Notes under the pieces: generated by a model
What the model saw: the letters and a program-made list of their open reading frames with translations, nothing else
Told to the model about the DNA's origin: nothing
Databases searched by the model: none
Origin: Pseudomonas flexibilis
GTDB taxonomy: Bacteria; Pseudomonadota; Gammaproteobacteria; Pseudomonadales; Pseudomonadaceae
Assembly (NCBI RefSeq): GCF_000802425.1
Contig: NZ_JRUD01000019.1
Span: forward strand, 152,547-216,546
Direction: 5' to 3'
Length of the DNA stretch: 64,000 bases
In this document: piece by piece, positions 8,042 through 17,535 of the stretch
How positions within the stretch are numbered: the first letter of the stretch is position 1
Layout of the letters: each line of letters opens with the position of its first letter
Translations under genes and position numbers: made by a program

Positions 8042-9387
8042 AGGGGGAGTCTCTCCAGCGTGCGCAGCAGCACCTCGACCTTGGCAATGGATTCCCGGTA
8101 CTCGGCCTGCCAGTCGGAGTCCATGACGATGCCGCCGCCGCCCCAGCAGCTGATCTGCCCGTCCTTGACCAGCAGGCTGCGGATGGCGATGGAGCTGTCC
8201 ATCTCCCCACGCACGTCCAGGTAAAGCAGCGAGCCGCAATACAGCGCGCGGCGGGTCGGCTCCAGCTCGTCGATGATCTGCATGGCGCGGATCTTCGGCG
8301 CGCCGGTGATCGAGCCGCCAGGAAAGCTGCCGGCCAGCAGGTCCAGGGCATCCCTGCCGTCCGCCAGTTCGCCGGTCACCGCACTGACCAGGTGGTGCAC
8401 GTTGGGATAGCTCTCCAGCGCGAACAGCTCGGGCACGCGCACCGAGCCGGTACGGCAGCTGCGCCCCAGGTCGTTGCGCAGCAGGTCGACGATCATCAGG
8501 TTCTCGGCACGGTCCTTGGTGCTGGCCAGGAGCGCCTCGGCCTGTTGGCGATCCTCGTCGGGCGTGTCGCCGCGCGGCCGGGTGCCCTTGATCGGCCGGG
8601 TTTCCACCTGGCCGCCGCGCACCTCGATGAAACGCTCGGGCGAATGGCTGAGGATGTCGCCGTCGGGTCCGCTGATGAAGCCGGAAAAGGGCGTGGGACA
8701 GGCGGCGCGCAACGCGCGATAGGCCTGCCAGGCGTCGCCCCGGCAAGGAGCGCGGAAGCGCTGCGCGTAGTTCACCTGATAGCAGTCGCCGGCGCGGATG
8801 TAGTCGAGGATGCGCTGCACGGCACGCTGGTACTGCGCCGCGCTCTGGTCGGGCTGGAAGGGCGCGAGCAACTGGAAGGCCGCGTCGCTCTCGGCCGATG
8901 CCTCGGCTTCGAACAGCCGGATCAGGCGCTGCCGCTCGGTGGTTTCGACAGTGGGGTGGAACATCAGCTGCGTGGTGCGCCGGTGGTGATCGGAGATCAG
9001 CGCCCAGGCGTACAGGCCCAGCGTTGCGTCGGCGAAACCGAGGTCGTCACGGGCCTGTTCAGGCAGCTGTTCCAGGCGCCGGCCGAAATCGTAGGACAGG
9101 TAGCCGATCAGCCCGCCGGTGAAGGGCAGCGCACAGCCCGCCGGCGCCTCGGCCCGGCCCAGCGTCCCCAGCGCTGCGCGCAGGCGCTGGAAGAAGCCTT
9201 TGGCTGTTTCGTCGCAAGAAGGGCTCAGCGAGGCCAATGGCCAGGCGGACAGCAGGTCATACCGTCCGCGTTCGGCCCCCGGCCGGCCACTGTCCAGCAA
9301 GACAGCTCCCGGCGCGTGGCGAATGCGGGCGAAACGTTCGGTGGGGTCGGCCTGGTAGGGCAGGTCGTGGCAGAGACAGGTTGGCAT
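8038..9387 (-). CDS. pabB: Aminodeoxychorismate synthase component I
   Basis: 449 residues. PabB converts chorismate, with ammonia from the PabA glutaminase, into 4-amino-4-deoxychorismate on the way to p-aminobenzoate and folate. Chorismate-binding motifs are present: AGDCYQVNYAQR, ETRPIKGTRPRG, IVDLLRNDLGR and SFPGGSITGAPK, and the C-terminal CWGGGGIVMDSDWQAEY. PIKGT is the PabB version of the site that reads PIAGT in anthranilate synthase. I chose ATG 9387 (MPTCLCHDLPY) over an in-frame TTG five codons upstream. In P. aeruginosa, from memory, pabB directly follows thrH; here the mks operon separates them. Confidence 0.95.
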   Translation of the reverse strand: MPTCLCHDLPYQADPTERFARIRHAPGAVLLDSGRPGAERGRYDLLSAWPLASLSPSCDETAKGFFQRLRAALGTLGRAEAPAGCALPFTGGLIGYLSYDFGRRLEQLPEQARDDLGFADATLGLYAWALISDHHRRTTQLMFHPTVETTERQRLIRLFEAEASAESDAAFQLLAPFQPDQSAAQYQRAVQRILDYIRAGDCYQVNYAQRFRAPCRGDAWQAYRALRAACPTPFSGFISGPDGDILSHSPERFIEVRGGQVETRPIKGTRPRGDTPDEDRQQAEALLASTKDRAENLMIVDLLRNDLGRSCRTGSVRVPELFALESYPNVHHLVSAVTGELADGRDALDLLAGSFPGGSITGAPKIRAMQIIDELEPTRRALYCGSLLYLDVRGEMDSSIAIRSLLVKDGQISCWGGGGIVMDSDWQAEYRESIAKVEVLLRTLERLPL

Positions 9388-9554
9388 CGGGATCGCGGGC
9401 AATAACGTGACGGGGATTGTATTCCGCTCACCGGGCTTGTCCTAGGGCCGCTGTCGGTTTGCGCGGTCGAGGGGGGGTGATTAGTATCTGGAGCATCCCG
9501 CGGGGCCGTTGGCCCGATCATAACGATAAATATAAGCAGCAAGGGATTCAGACC

Positions 9555-12239
9555 ATGGACGTCGTCTCAGATACGATGGGCGGCCTTGCGCATCCGTCCA
9601 GGCGGTTCCTGCCTCCCGTGCCGGATGGCTATGTGCTCCGCTCCCGGCTACACAACCTGCTGGCCGAACACGCCGATGCCCGACTGATTCTGCTCTGCGC
9701 GCCCAGCGGCTCCGGCAAGAGCACGTTGCTGGCCGAACTGATCGCCAGCCGGCAGGCGCAGGGCAGTGCATGCGCCTGGCTGTCGCTGGCCGCCAGCGAT
9801 ACCGATCCCCACCATTTTCTGACCCGCTTGCTACACGCGCTGCGCCTGCAGGTGCCGGGCCTCTGTACCGCGTTGCTGGAAATGCTGGCCAGCCAGGACA
9901 GGCCAGCCCCCGGTGTGGTACTGGATGGCCTGCTGGCAGAGCTGGGCGAACTGCGCCGGCCCCTGCTGCTGGTGCTGGATGACTGGCAACCGGCCAGCAC
10001 GGAGCTGCTCTCGGCCCTCAATCGCTTCATCCAGTTGGCCCCGCCGGGTCTGACCCTGGCCATTGGCTGTACGCAACGGCCTGCGCTGAATCTGGCGGTG
10101 CTGCGTGCCAAGGGGCGATTGCTGGAGATCGGCCTGGGCGAACTGTGCCTGACCCTGGAAGAGATGCGCGGTGTGTCGCCGGCCGGGCTCGGCGAGGAAA
10201 CCCTGCAGGACCTGCATGCGCTCACCGAGGGCTGGCTGGCCGGCGCACTGCTCACCTGCCAGCCCCTGCCGGACGCACTGCCGCGTGCGGAAGCACTGGC
10301 CCACTATGCCCGGCTGCTGGACGATTTGCTGCGGCCTCTGTTTGAGGCGCTGCCACAAGAAATCCGGGAGCTGTTGCTGATCCTGGGCGTGCCGGCGCGA
10401 ATGAGCGGTGAACTGGTCTGCGCCCTGACCGGACGGGACGATGGTCAGGCGCTACTCGAGGAGCTCGAGACCCGTCAGTTGTTCCTCATCCCCCTGGATC
10501 GGGAGCGCCGCTGGTACCGCTTTCATCGCCAATTCGGCCGTTTCCTGCAGTCGCTCCTGCGGCATAGCGATGCGGAGCAGTATCGCCAGCTGCAGTTCAA
10601 GACCAGCCTGTGGTTTACCAACCACCACATGCAAACCCTGGCTATCGAACATGCCTGTCTGGCCGAGGATTCGGAAATGCTCGCCGCCCTGGTGGGCGGC
10701 TACGGCCTGGAACTGATCAATCGCGGCCAGTTGCACCGCCTGTATCGCTGGCGGCGCAAGATCCCTGACGCCCTGGTGGAGCGCCATCCGATCCTGGTGC
10801 TGGTGGATGTCTGGGACAAGGCCGCCGGCCTGACCCTGGCAGAGGCCAATCGGCTGTTGGACGAGCTGCTGGCGCGCTGGGCAAGCGAGGACGAGACACC
10901 GCTGGGCGACGGACGTCTAGCCGTGCTGGCGATCAAGGCAATGCTGGCTCTGCAGAAGGATGACCTGCAGCTGTGCGTGGCGCTGGTGCGCAAGGTCGAG
11001 GCGCGACTCGAGCAGCACAGTGCCTTTCTCGAAGCTGCCACGCTGCTGATGGGAGCACTGGCCCATGCGGTGCTGGCCCAGCCGGAGCAGGCCCGGCGCC
11101 TCATCGCGCTGGCCCGGCAACGTAATCACTTCCTGAGCGGCCGCTACCTGGACATTCAGCTCGACAACATCGAGGTATTTCTGGCCTACGAACAGGGCCG
11201 CCTGCGTCAGGCCAGCATGCTCTGCGAGCGCTTGCTGGAACGAAGCCAGGGTTGTTTCGAGCCCGGCAGCACGGCGCTGGTGCTGCCGCAGATCAGCGCA
11301 GGCCTGATCGCCTATCAGCAGGGGCGTTTCGAGGGCCTGGAAGAGCGCTTGCGCCGCGCGTTGGCGGGTGTGGATGTCATCAACCCCATCGACTTCTACG
11401 CCCAGGGCCTGCTCTGTCTGGCGCGCCTGCAACGGTTGCGCGGCCAGGCCAGGGAGGCCCAGGCCACGCTCATGGAGGTGCAGAACCTGGGCGCCCGTCA
11501 TCAATCCTGGCGCTTCTATGCCCAGGCGGTGGGGGAGGAAATCCTCGGATTGCTGCAGGACCCGGGTGGCGAACGCGCCAAACGTGCCGAGCAGCGCCTG
11601 AAATCAGTCGATTGGCAGCGCCAGGCGGCCGCATACCCCCAGCACACCTTCAATGCGGTGCAGTGGGTGCTGGGTTTGAGTCGGGTGCGTCTGCAGCAGG
11701 CGCGCAATCAATTCAGTGAGGCGCTGCACGAGATCACCCAGCTGCGCGCCCTGCTGCAGCCGGGTTGGCACGAGCTGCAGCGGCTGCGCCTGGACCTCCT
11801 GGCAGCGCTCAGCTACCAGCACCTGGGCTACCAGGAGCGCGCCTTGAGCCTGCTGGTGCAATGCCTGTTGGCGGCCGAGCGCGAAGGGATGCGCAGTCTG
11901 TTCGTGGAAGAGGGTGAAGGTGTACGCGCGCTGCTGCAGCATCTGGAAGCGGTCGAACGCCAGCCGGCGTTGCAGGGCTTCCTGCGCGAGCTGATCGGTA
12001 TGTGGCCGGGACAACCCGCCAGCAGTGAGCAATATGGCTTGTCCGAGGCACTCACCGAGCGCGAACTGGAGGTCATTCGCCTGGCTGCCCAGGGGTTCTC
12101 CAATGACGAGATCGGCCGGCAGCTATCGCTGGCGCTGGGCACCGTGAAGTGGCATCTGCACAACATCTACGAGAAGTTCAGGGTGCGTAACCGGACCCAG
12201 GCGATCCGTCGCGCCCGCGATCTGGGAGTGCTGGCATGA
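9555..12239 (+). CDS. Large MalT-type LuxR transcriptional regulator 1
   Basis: 894-residue cytoplasmic signal-transducing ATPase regulator. A P-loop (CAPSGSGKST, about residues 48-57) opens the NTPase domain; the middle is alpha-helical, probably TPR-like; the last 65 residues hold a LuxR helix-turn-helix (LTERELEVIRLAAQGFSN, then GTVKWHLHNIYEKF). MalT-family proteins bind ATP and a small inducer, oligomerise and activate promoters. The start ATG 9555 has AAGGGA about 10 bases upstream; an upstream in-frame extension to 9417 has no ribosome site. The next regulator overlaps by ATGA. It corresponds by position to PA1759 of P. aeruginosa; the inducer is unknown. Confidence 0.88.
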   Translation: MDVVSDTMGGLAHPSRRFLPPVPDGYVLRSRLHNLLAEHADARLILLCAPSGSGKSTLLAELIASRQAQGSACAWLSLAASDTDPHHFLTRLLHALRLQVPGLCTALLEMLASQDRPAPGVVLDGLLAELGELRRPLLLVLDDWQPASTELLSALNRFIQLAPPGLTLAIGCTQRPALNLAVLRAKGRLLEIGLGELCLTLEEMRGVSPAGLGEETLQDLHALTEGWLAGALLTCQPLPDALPRAEALAHYARLLDDLLRPLFEALPQEIRELLLILGVPARMSGELVCALTGRDDGQALLEELETRQLFLIPLDRERRWYRFHRQFGRFLQSLLRHSDAEQYRQLQFKTSLWFTNHHMQTLAIEHACLAEDSEMLAALVGGYGLELINRGQLHRLYRWRRKIPDALVERHPILVLVDVWDKAAGLTLAEANRLLDELLARWASEDETPLGDGRLAVLAIKAMLALQKDDLQLCVALVRKVEARLEQHSAFLEAATLLMGALAHAVLAQPEQARRLIALARQRNHFLSGRYLDIQLDNIEVFLAYEQGRLRQASMLCERLLERSQGCFEPGSTALVLPQISAGLIAYQQGRFEGLEERLRRALAGVDVINPIDFYAQGLLCLARLQRLRGQAREAQATLMEVQNLGARHQSWRFYAQAVGEEILGLLQDPGGERAKRAEQRLKSVDWQRQAAAYPQHTFNAVQWVLGLSRVRLQQARNQFSEALHEITQLRALLQPGWHELQRLRLDLLAALSYQHLGYQERALSLLVQCLLAAEREGMRSLFVEEGEGVRALLQHLEAVERQPALQGFLRELIGMWPGQPASSEQYGLSEALTERELEVIRLAAQGFSNDEIGRQLSLALGTVKWHLHNIYEKFRVRNRTQAIRRARDLGVLA

Positions 12240-14944
12240 ACCATCTCGAAAGGGGCGCGATGCGGGCGCCCCTGCTGCGCACCAAGCTGTTTCCGGCTGG
12301 CCTGGAGAGTCGGGCACTGCTCGGGCGAGACCTGCTGGTAGAGCGCCTTTACCAGGCACGCCATCATCCGCTGCTGGTGCTCGGTGCGCCGGCCGGATAC
12401 GGCAAGAGCACGGCGCTGGCCCTGCTGCGCCAGCGCCTGGAGCAGGCGGGTTGCTGCGTGGCCTGGTTATCTTGCGACGAGGCGGACAGTGAGCCGCATC
12501 GCCTGCTGGAGTATGTGCTGGCGGCGCTGGAGCTGGCGCAGCCCGGCTTTGGCGGCAGCACGGCCGAGCTGCTGCGCGATGGGCCGAGCTGGCCGGTGGA
12601 GGCTTTGCTCGATGCTTTTCTGGCCGAAGTACAGCGGTTTCCCCGCGACGTCTATCTGATCCTCGACGACGTGCACCGCATTCGTCATCCGGAGTTTCCG
12701 CAAGCCGTACGCTATCTGTTGAGCCGGATGCCGCCACGGCTGCACCTGGTTGCCAGCAGCCGCTTCCTTCCCCGCTTCCTGCGCGACGAAACGGCACTTC
12801 CCGAGGGGGCCTGCCAGCTGATCGGGGCCGGCGACCTACGGCTGAGTCGGGCCGAGACGGCCGAATACATCAAGCGCCTGCGCCACCTCGAGCTGACCGA
12901 GCGTGAGCTGGATCTGCTCTACCAACGTACCGAGGGCTGGATCACCGCGCTGCACCTGGCGGCACTGGCGTTGGCGCGCCATCCGGACCGCAAGGCGTTT
13001 ATTGACGGCTTAAGCGGCACCGAGCGCGACATCGCGGACTACCTGGCCGAGGATGTGCTGTCGGGTCTCCCGCCGGCGTTGTGCCGCTTCCTGGAACAGA
13101 CCTCCGTGCTTGACGAGTTCAGCGCCGAGCTGTGCGATGCGCTGACCGGGCGCACGGACAGCGCCGAGCTGCTGGCACGTCTGCAACGGGAGCAGTTGTT
13201 CATCATTCCGCTGGATGGCCAGGGCCACTGGTTTCGTTACCACCACTTGTTCGCCGAATTCCTCCAGGGGCGCCTGGCGCGCAATGGCAGCCCAACGCCG
13301 CTGTTGCTGGCTGCCGCCCGCTGGAGCGAGGCGCAGGGGCACGGCGACCGCGCCATCGCCTATGCCCTGCGCGCGCGGGACTACACCCTGGCCGCCAGTC
13401 TGCTGGAGCGGCAGGGCGCTCGCCTGGTGGCGAGCAACCGGGCCTACGGGGTCCTGACCCTGCTCAAGCAGGTGCCCACCGAGCAGATCCGTGAGCACAC
13501 AGTCTTTCAGCTGTTCTACGCCTGGCAGCTGGCGTTCGATCAGCGCTTCGCCGAATCCGAGGCGCTGATCGAGGAGGTCAGCGGACGCCTGCTGCAGGTG
13601 AGGGGCAAGACGCCGCAGCCCGGTCTGATCGAATTGCTGGGCGCCGCACAGGTGCTCAAGGCGCTGGTGCTCCTCTACCAGGACAAGCTGGAGACCTGCC
13701 TGAAGATTTCCCGACAATGGCTGACGCTGGTGCCGAGCGGCCAGCCGGTGTTCCGTGCCAGCCTGGCCTGCGTGCAGGCCGCCGCCCTGGCCTTGCTCGG
13801 TGATTTTGCCGAGGCCGGCAAGGCCATCGCGCTGGCGCGCAGCGAGCTGCGTCAGGTGGACAGCGCCTACCTGTACGTTGTGACCAGTCTGATCGAAGCC
13901 CTGATCAGCAAGGAATATGGCGAACTGGAGCGCGGGCGTGCCATTGCCGAGGCGGCGCGCAATCGAGTCGAGCGGGTGTTCGGCCGGCGCAGCCGGGTCG
14001 GCGGCCCGCTGGCCCTGGCCTATGCCGACCTGCTTTATGAGCAGGATCGCCACGCCGCGGTCCTGGCCGAGCTGCCCCTGGCCACCACCTGGCGGGATGT
14101 GGCGACGCCCATCGAGCTGATCAACCGGGCAAGGCTGGTCATGGTGCGCGCGCGCTTCTATGCCGGGGAGCCCGAGCAGGGACTGGCGGAGCTGGAGGAC
14201 TGGTTGCTGAATCTGCAGGGCCCCGGCTACGAGCGCGTCTATGCCCTGGCGATGGGCTGCAAGGTGAGCTTCCTGCTGTGGTTGCATCGCCCCAACGAAG
14301 CGGAGCGCGCCTGCCTGCAGCTGGAGCGGCAACTGGATCGCCTGGACATCAGCCGCTATCCAGACGCCTTTGCCGCCCTCAGTCTGGCCCAGGCACGCCT
14401 GGCCCTCAGTGAGCGGCGCCCGGAGAAGGCCCAGGGGGTTCTGGAGCCGCTGCTGTCTGCGCAGGCCGGCGAACATCAGCGCGACCGGCGTCTGCGCCTG
14501 GGCTTGTTACTCTCCGTAGCGTACTGGCGCAAGGGTAACAGCGAAAAGGCGTTCAACCTGCTGGAACAGACCGTACGTGATGCCTGGGAGCGGGGCTATC
14601 GACGCCTCTTCCTGGATGATGCGCTGTGGCTGTTGCCACTGTGGGAGGCCTGGCAGTCGGAGGTCGCCTGGCCAAGTCTGGGCGAGATGCTGCGCGAGCA
14701 GTGCCGGCGGCTGACCGTAGACCCGGAGAAAATTGAAGAGAATCAGGTGGTTAACCACCGCGAGCGGGAAATTCTCCGGTTGGTTGCGGCGGGCTTGTCG
14801 AACCGTGATATCGCCCAGGCGGTGCACCTCTCCGAAGCCACGATCAAATGGCACCTGCACAACCTGTTTGCCAAGTTGGCCGTGCGCAGCCGTACCCAGG
14901 CGGTACTGAAGGGCAAGAGCCTGGGCCTGCTGGGTGAGGCCTGA
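12236..14944 (+). CDS. Large MalT-type LuxR transcriptional regulator 2
   Basis: 902-residue paralogue of the preceding regulator. P-loop GAPAGYGKST at about residues 50-59, a Walker B-like VYLILDDVHRI, a long helical repeat region, and a C-terminal LuxR helix-turn-helix (HREREILRLVAAGLSN, SEATIKWHLHNLFAKL). The start overlaps the stop of regulator 1 (ATGA), so both are made from one mRNA. The two proteins share layout but are clearly diverged. The first gene downstream, on the same strand, is the secreted DUF6160-like protein at 15162, which makes the fil-like cluster the natural target; that link is inferred from position. Confidence 0.88.
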   Translation: MNHLERGAMRAPLLRTKLFPAGLESRALLGRDLLVERLYQARHHPLLVLGAPAGYGKSTALALLRQRLEQAGCCVAWLSCDEADSEPHRLLEYVLAALELAQPGFGGSTAELLRDGPSWPVEALLDAFLAEVQRFPRDVYLILDDVHRIRHPEFPQAVRYLLSRMPPRLHLVASSRFLPRFLRDETALPEGACQLIGAGDLRLSRAETAEYIKRLRHLELTERELDLLYQRTEGWITALHLAALALARHPDRKAFIDGLSGTERDIADYLAEDVLSGLPPALCRFLEQTSVLDEFSAELCDALTGRTDSAELLARLQREQLFIIPLDGQGHWFRYHHLFAEFLQGRLARNGSPTPLLLAAARWSEAQGHGDRAIAYALRARDYTLAASLLERQGARLVASNRAYGVLTLLKQVPTEQIREHTVFQLFYAWQLAFDQRFAESEALIEEVSGRLLQVRGKTPQPGLIELLGAAQVLKALVLLYQDKLETCLKISRQWLTLVPSGQPVFRASLACVQAAALALLGDFAEAGKAIALARSELRQVDSAYLYVVTSLIEALISKEYGELERGRAIAEAARNRVERVFGRRSRVGGPLALAYADLLYEQDRHAAVLAELPLATTWRDVATPIELINRARLVMVRARFYAGEPEQGLAELEDWLLNLQGPGYERVYALAMGCKVSFLLWLHRPNEAERACLQLERQLDRLDISRYPDAFAALSLAQARLALSERRPEKAQGVLEPLLSAQAGEHQRDRRLRLGLLLSVAYWRKGNSEKAFNLLEQTVRDAWERGYRRLFLDDALWLLPLWEAWQSEVAWPSLGEMLREQCRRLTVDPEKIEENQVVNHREREILRLVAAGLSNRDIAQAVHLSEATIKWHLHNLFAKLAVRSRTQAVLKGKSLGLLGEA

Positions 14945-15161
14945 GGTTCGGCTGGAAGCCATCTGGCCTGTGCCATCCCTTGGATAGGCTGGCAGGTCAC
15001 CGAAGCCTCAGTAGCTTTATGCGCAGGACGAGTTCGATGCTATCCGACTGTCGACCGAGGTGCTGCGGCAGGCGAGACGAAGCGCTCCTGCTGTCGAGGC
15101 GGGTGCCGCGACAGCTTCTGGGATGATCCCTAGCGAACCGAACCTTCTGGAGATAACAACA

Positions 15162-15602
15162 ATGAAATTGAACCAACTGGCTCTGGCTGCCGCTGTTCTC
15201 GCCGCTCCGTTCATGGCTCAGGCCGATCTGCGCGCCCTGGACGACGCTTCCCTGGCAGGTATCAGCGGTCAGGACGGCATCAGCATTGCCGGTGACTTCA
15301 ATGGCACCATCGGCGCCATCGTCTACACCGACAACGATGCTTCCGGCAGCGGCACCCTGCGTCTGGAAAACGTCTCCATGACCGGCTTCAGCATCACTGA
15401 CGACAACCCGCTGATGATTGACGTGGTTACCACTGATATTTCCGGTACCGCTACCGATCAGCTGCAGATCACCCTGCCGGAAATGACCGGTCAGGTGTCC
15501 ATCGGCGCCATCCGTGTGGGTGATACCGGTGCCAGCCTGGGCTCCCTGGCCATCATCGACCAGAACATGGCCGGTACCCAGCTGCGGATCTGGGGTCACT
15601 GA
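15162..15602 (+). CDS. Secreted DUF6160/FilA-like protein
   Basis: 146 residues with a clear signal peptide (MKLNQLALAAAVLAAPFMAQA, cleaved before DLRAL). The mature start, LDDASLAGISGQDGISI, has the L-D/S-D..L..ISGQ-G pattern seen at the N-terminus of FilA/DUF6160 proteins of Acinetobacter and Pseudomonas. The rest alternates Gly/Thr/Ser and hydrophobic residues like a beta-rich surface protein; there are no cysteines. GGAG lies about 12 bases before ATG 15162. A perfect hairpin directly follows the stop, which may keep this gene's mRNA more abundant than the rest of the operon. Function unknown; 'putative pilus system' is the label used for the Acinetobacter set, from memory. Confidence 0.8.
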   Translation: MKLNQLALAAAVLAAPFMAQADLRALDDASLAGISGQDGISIAGDFNGTIGAIVYTDNDASGSGTLRLENVSMTGFSITDDNPLMIDVVTTDISGTATDQLQITLPEMTGQVSIGAIRVGDTGASLGSLAIIDQNMAGTQLRIWGH

Positions 15603-15622
15603 TCCCCGGGCACGCGCCTGAC

Positions 15623-15646
15623 AATCCGCCGGGCAACCGGCGGATT
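15623..15646 (+). promoter_or_regulatory. Intercistronic hairpin with GCAA tetraloop
   Basis: A perfect 10-bp stem AATCCGCCGG / CCGGCGGATT closes a GCAA loop (GNRA type) between the DUF6160-like gene and the C39 peptidase. There is no T-run after it, so it is more likely a 3'-end stabiliser or partial terminator than a full terminator. Confidence 0.75.
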
Positions 15647-15666
15647 CCTGGATCGAGAGAACAGCA

Positions 15667-16437
15667 ATGATAGAAATTCTGCTGGGTAGCCTGCTGGCTG
15701 TCTGGGGCTTCACCGAGGCCGTTGACACCCGGACAGTGCCCGAAGGCGGCGTGAATGTCAGTCACGGCATGACGGTCGCCGGCCCGGTGCGGGAGTCGGT
15801 GGTGGTCGAGCCACTGAGTCAGCTCAAGTATCGCAACGTCGTCCGCCAGGCTTACGACTACAGCTGTGGTTCGGCAGCCCTGACCACGGTGCTGGATTAT
15901 TACCTGGGGCTCAATCTGGATGAACGCCAGGTCATGGAAGGGCTCCTCCATTATGGTGAGGCCGACAAGATCGCCGAACGGCGTGGCTTCTCGCTGCTGG
16001 ACATGAAACGGCTCACGGCGGCGCTGGGCTACCAGAGCGGCGGTTTCCGTGCCGACTTCCAGGATCTGGTGACCCTGGAGCATCCGGCGATCGTTCCGAT
16101 CGAATATGCCGGTTTCAAACATTTCGTGGTGCTGCGCAAGGTTCAGGAAGGTCGGGTTTATGTGGCCGATCCGGCCCTGGGCAACATCAGTTTTACCCAG
16201 ACACGATTTCAGGACGTCTGGGATCAGAATGTCGTGTTCATCGTGTATCCGGGCGAGCGTCCGCCCGTGAACGCGCTTGCCCTCAGCGACGCAGACATGC
16301 GTCTGGTCGATGACAGGACCACCAGCCTGCTGGCATTTCGGGAGTTCCCGGTTCTGGCCAAATTCACCGAGAACCAGGCGACCGAAATCGGGTCCGCGGG
16401 TCAACTGCGAGAAACCCATTACATCCGCCGCAAATAG
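15667..16437 (+). CDS. C39-family peptidase, FilB-like
   Basis: 256 residues; an N-terminal hydrophobic stretch (IEILLGSLLAVWGF) suggests export or anchoring at the inner membrane. The papain-like C39 active site is visible: Cys67 in DYSCGSAALTT, His152 in FKHFVVLR and Asp168 in VADPALG. Bacteriocin exporters carry C39 domains that cut double-glycine leaders; stand-alone versions like this one occur in fil-like clusters, where the substrate is not known to me. It could process the DUF6160-like protein upstream (its SGQDG segment is the only Gly-containing leader-like site nearby), but this is a guess. Confidence 0.85.
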   Translation: MIEILLGSLLAVWGFTEAVDTRTVPEGGVNVSHGMTVAGPVRESVVVEPLSQLKYRNVVRQAYDYSCGSAALTTVLDYYLGLNLDERQVMEGLLHYGEADKIAERRGFSLLDMKRLTAALGYQSGGFRADFQDLVTLEHPAIVPIEYAGFKHFVVLRKVQEGRVYVADPALGNISFTQTRFQDVWDQNVVFIVYPGERPPVNALALSDADMRLVDDRTTSLLAFREFPVLAKFTENQATEIGSAGQLRETHYIRRK

Positions 16438-16497
16438 CAAGCACAGATCGCGCAGGGGACGCGCGACCCGTAATTCAAAAATAACAAGGGGTAGGCC

Positions 16498-17517
16498 ATG
16501 GGAGTTCGGGGACTGGCGTGGCTGGCGATCATCTCGCTGGTCAGCGCGGGGCAGGTTTATGCCGAGGAAAGCAGTGTCGAGCAGGCCCGGGAAGCACTGA
16601 GCAAGAAAGAAGACGACGCGGACAGCACCAAGGCGCTGGAAGAAGTATTCCAGGCGGCCGAACAGAGCTACACCCTGCTCAAGAAGGGGGAACGGACCCT
16701 CACTTACGGTTTCGACTATTCACTGACCCGCGACATGGCCATCCAGACGGTGCGCACGAACCAGGACAGCCAGGGTGTGCCGAGTTACAGCGTCATTGGC
16801 CAGAGCGAGGCTCAGCACAGCTTCACCAACGCCTTTACCTTCGACTACGGTGTCTGGGACAACCTGACCTTCAGCGTGCGCCTGCCACTGGTGGCCAAGT
16901 ACGATACCGAGCGCGATCTCGACGTCTACAGCATCGGCGATCTCTCCACCAGTCTGCGCTGGCAGCCCTGGAACTCGGTGCGCGGACGCCCCGTTACCAC
17001 GTTCTACGCGAACCTCGGCTTTCCCACCGGGGAAAGCCCCTATGACATCAACATCAACCGAGATCTGTCGACCGGCAATGGCTACTACAGCCTAGGTCTG
17101 GGGGCCAACGTCTCCCATGTCCTCGACCCGGTCGTGCTCTTCGGTTCGCTGGGGTACGCCTACAACGCGCCCATCAAGGACATCGACCAGGTGCGCGGTG
17201 GACGGTTGCTGGAAGAGGTTTACCCCGGCGCCACCTTCTCGCTCAGCATGGGCTTTGCCTACGCCCTGTCCTATGACGTGTCGCTGGCCACCTCCTACCA
17301 GATGGCCCACAGCCTGAAGCCCAAGTTTCGCTTCGCGGATGTTTCCGGTGACGGCAACGAGCAGACCAGCGCTGTCATGAACTTTTCGCTGGGCTTGCGA
17401 ACCTCGCCGGATCGCATCGTCAACGTCAACGCCGGTTTCGGTCTGACCGAGGATTCGCCGGATGTCCTACTGGGGTTCTCCATGCCCCTGGATATCAAAG
17501 GCCTCAAGGCCCGATAA
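16498..17517 (+). CDS. Predicted outer-membrane beta-barrel protein, FilC-like
   Basis: 339 residues: signal peptide ending VYA before EESSVEQ, a charged helical segment (about residues 25-65, REALSKKEDDADSTKALEEV as its core), then many alternating beta-strand segments rich in Tyr, Phe and Gly (for example LTYGFDYSLTRD, FTFDYGVWDNLTF, VTTFYANLGFPTGE), ending in a strand. This is the pattern of a transporter-like outer-membrane barrel with a coiled N-terminal arm. It lies 60 bp after the C39 gene and 18 bp before the FadL-like gene. No named function can be given; the FilC label is by cluster position. Confidence 0.72.
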   Translation: MGVRGLAWLAIISLVSAGQVYAEESSVEQAREALSKKEDDADSTKALEEVFQAAEQSYTLLKKGERTLTYGFDYSLTRDMAIQTVRTNQDSQGVPSYSVIGQSEAQHSFTNAFTFDYGVWDNLTFSVRLPLVAKYDTERDLDVYSIGDLSTSLRWQPWNSVRGRPVTTFYANLGFPTGESPYDININRDLSTGNGYYSLGLGANVSHVLDPVVLFGSLGYAYNAPIKDIDQVRGGRLLEEVYPGATFSLSMGFAYALSYDVSLATSYQMAHSLKPKFRFADVSGDGNEQTSAVMNFSLGLRTSPDRIVNVNAGFGLTEDSPDVLLGFSMPLDIKGLKAR

Positions 17518-17535
17518 CGCGCAGGCGGACAGCCC

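Noticed and set aside
9417..9554. Longer N-terminus of LuxR regulator 1
   Set aside because: No ribosome site, and the sequence is unlike a protein N-terminus; ATG 9555 has a good site.
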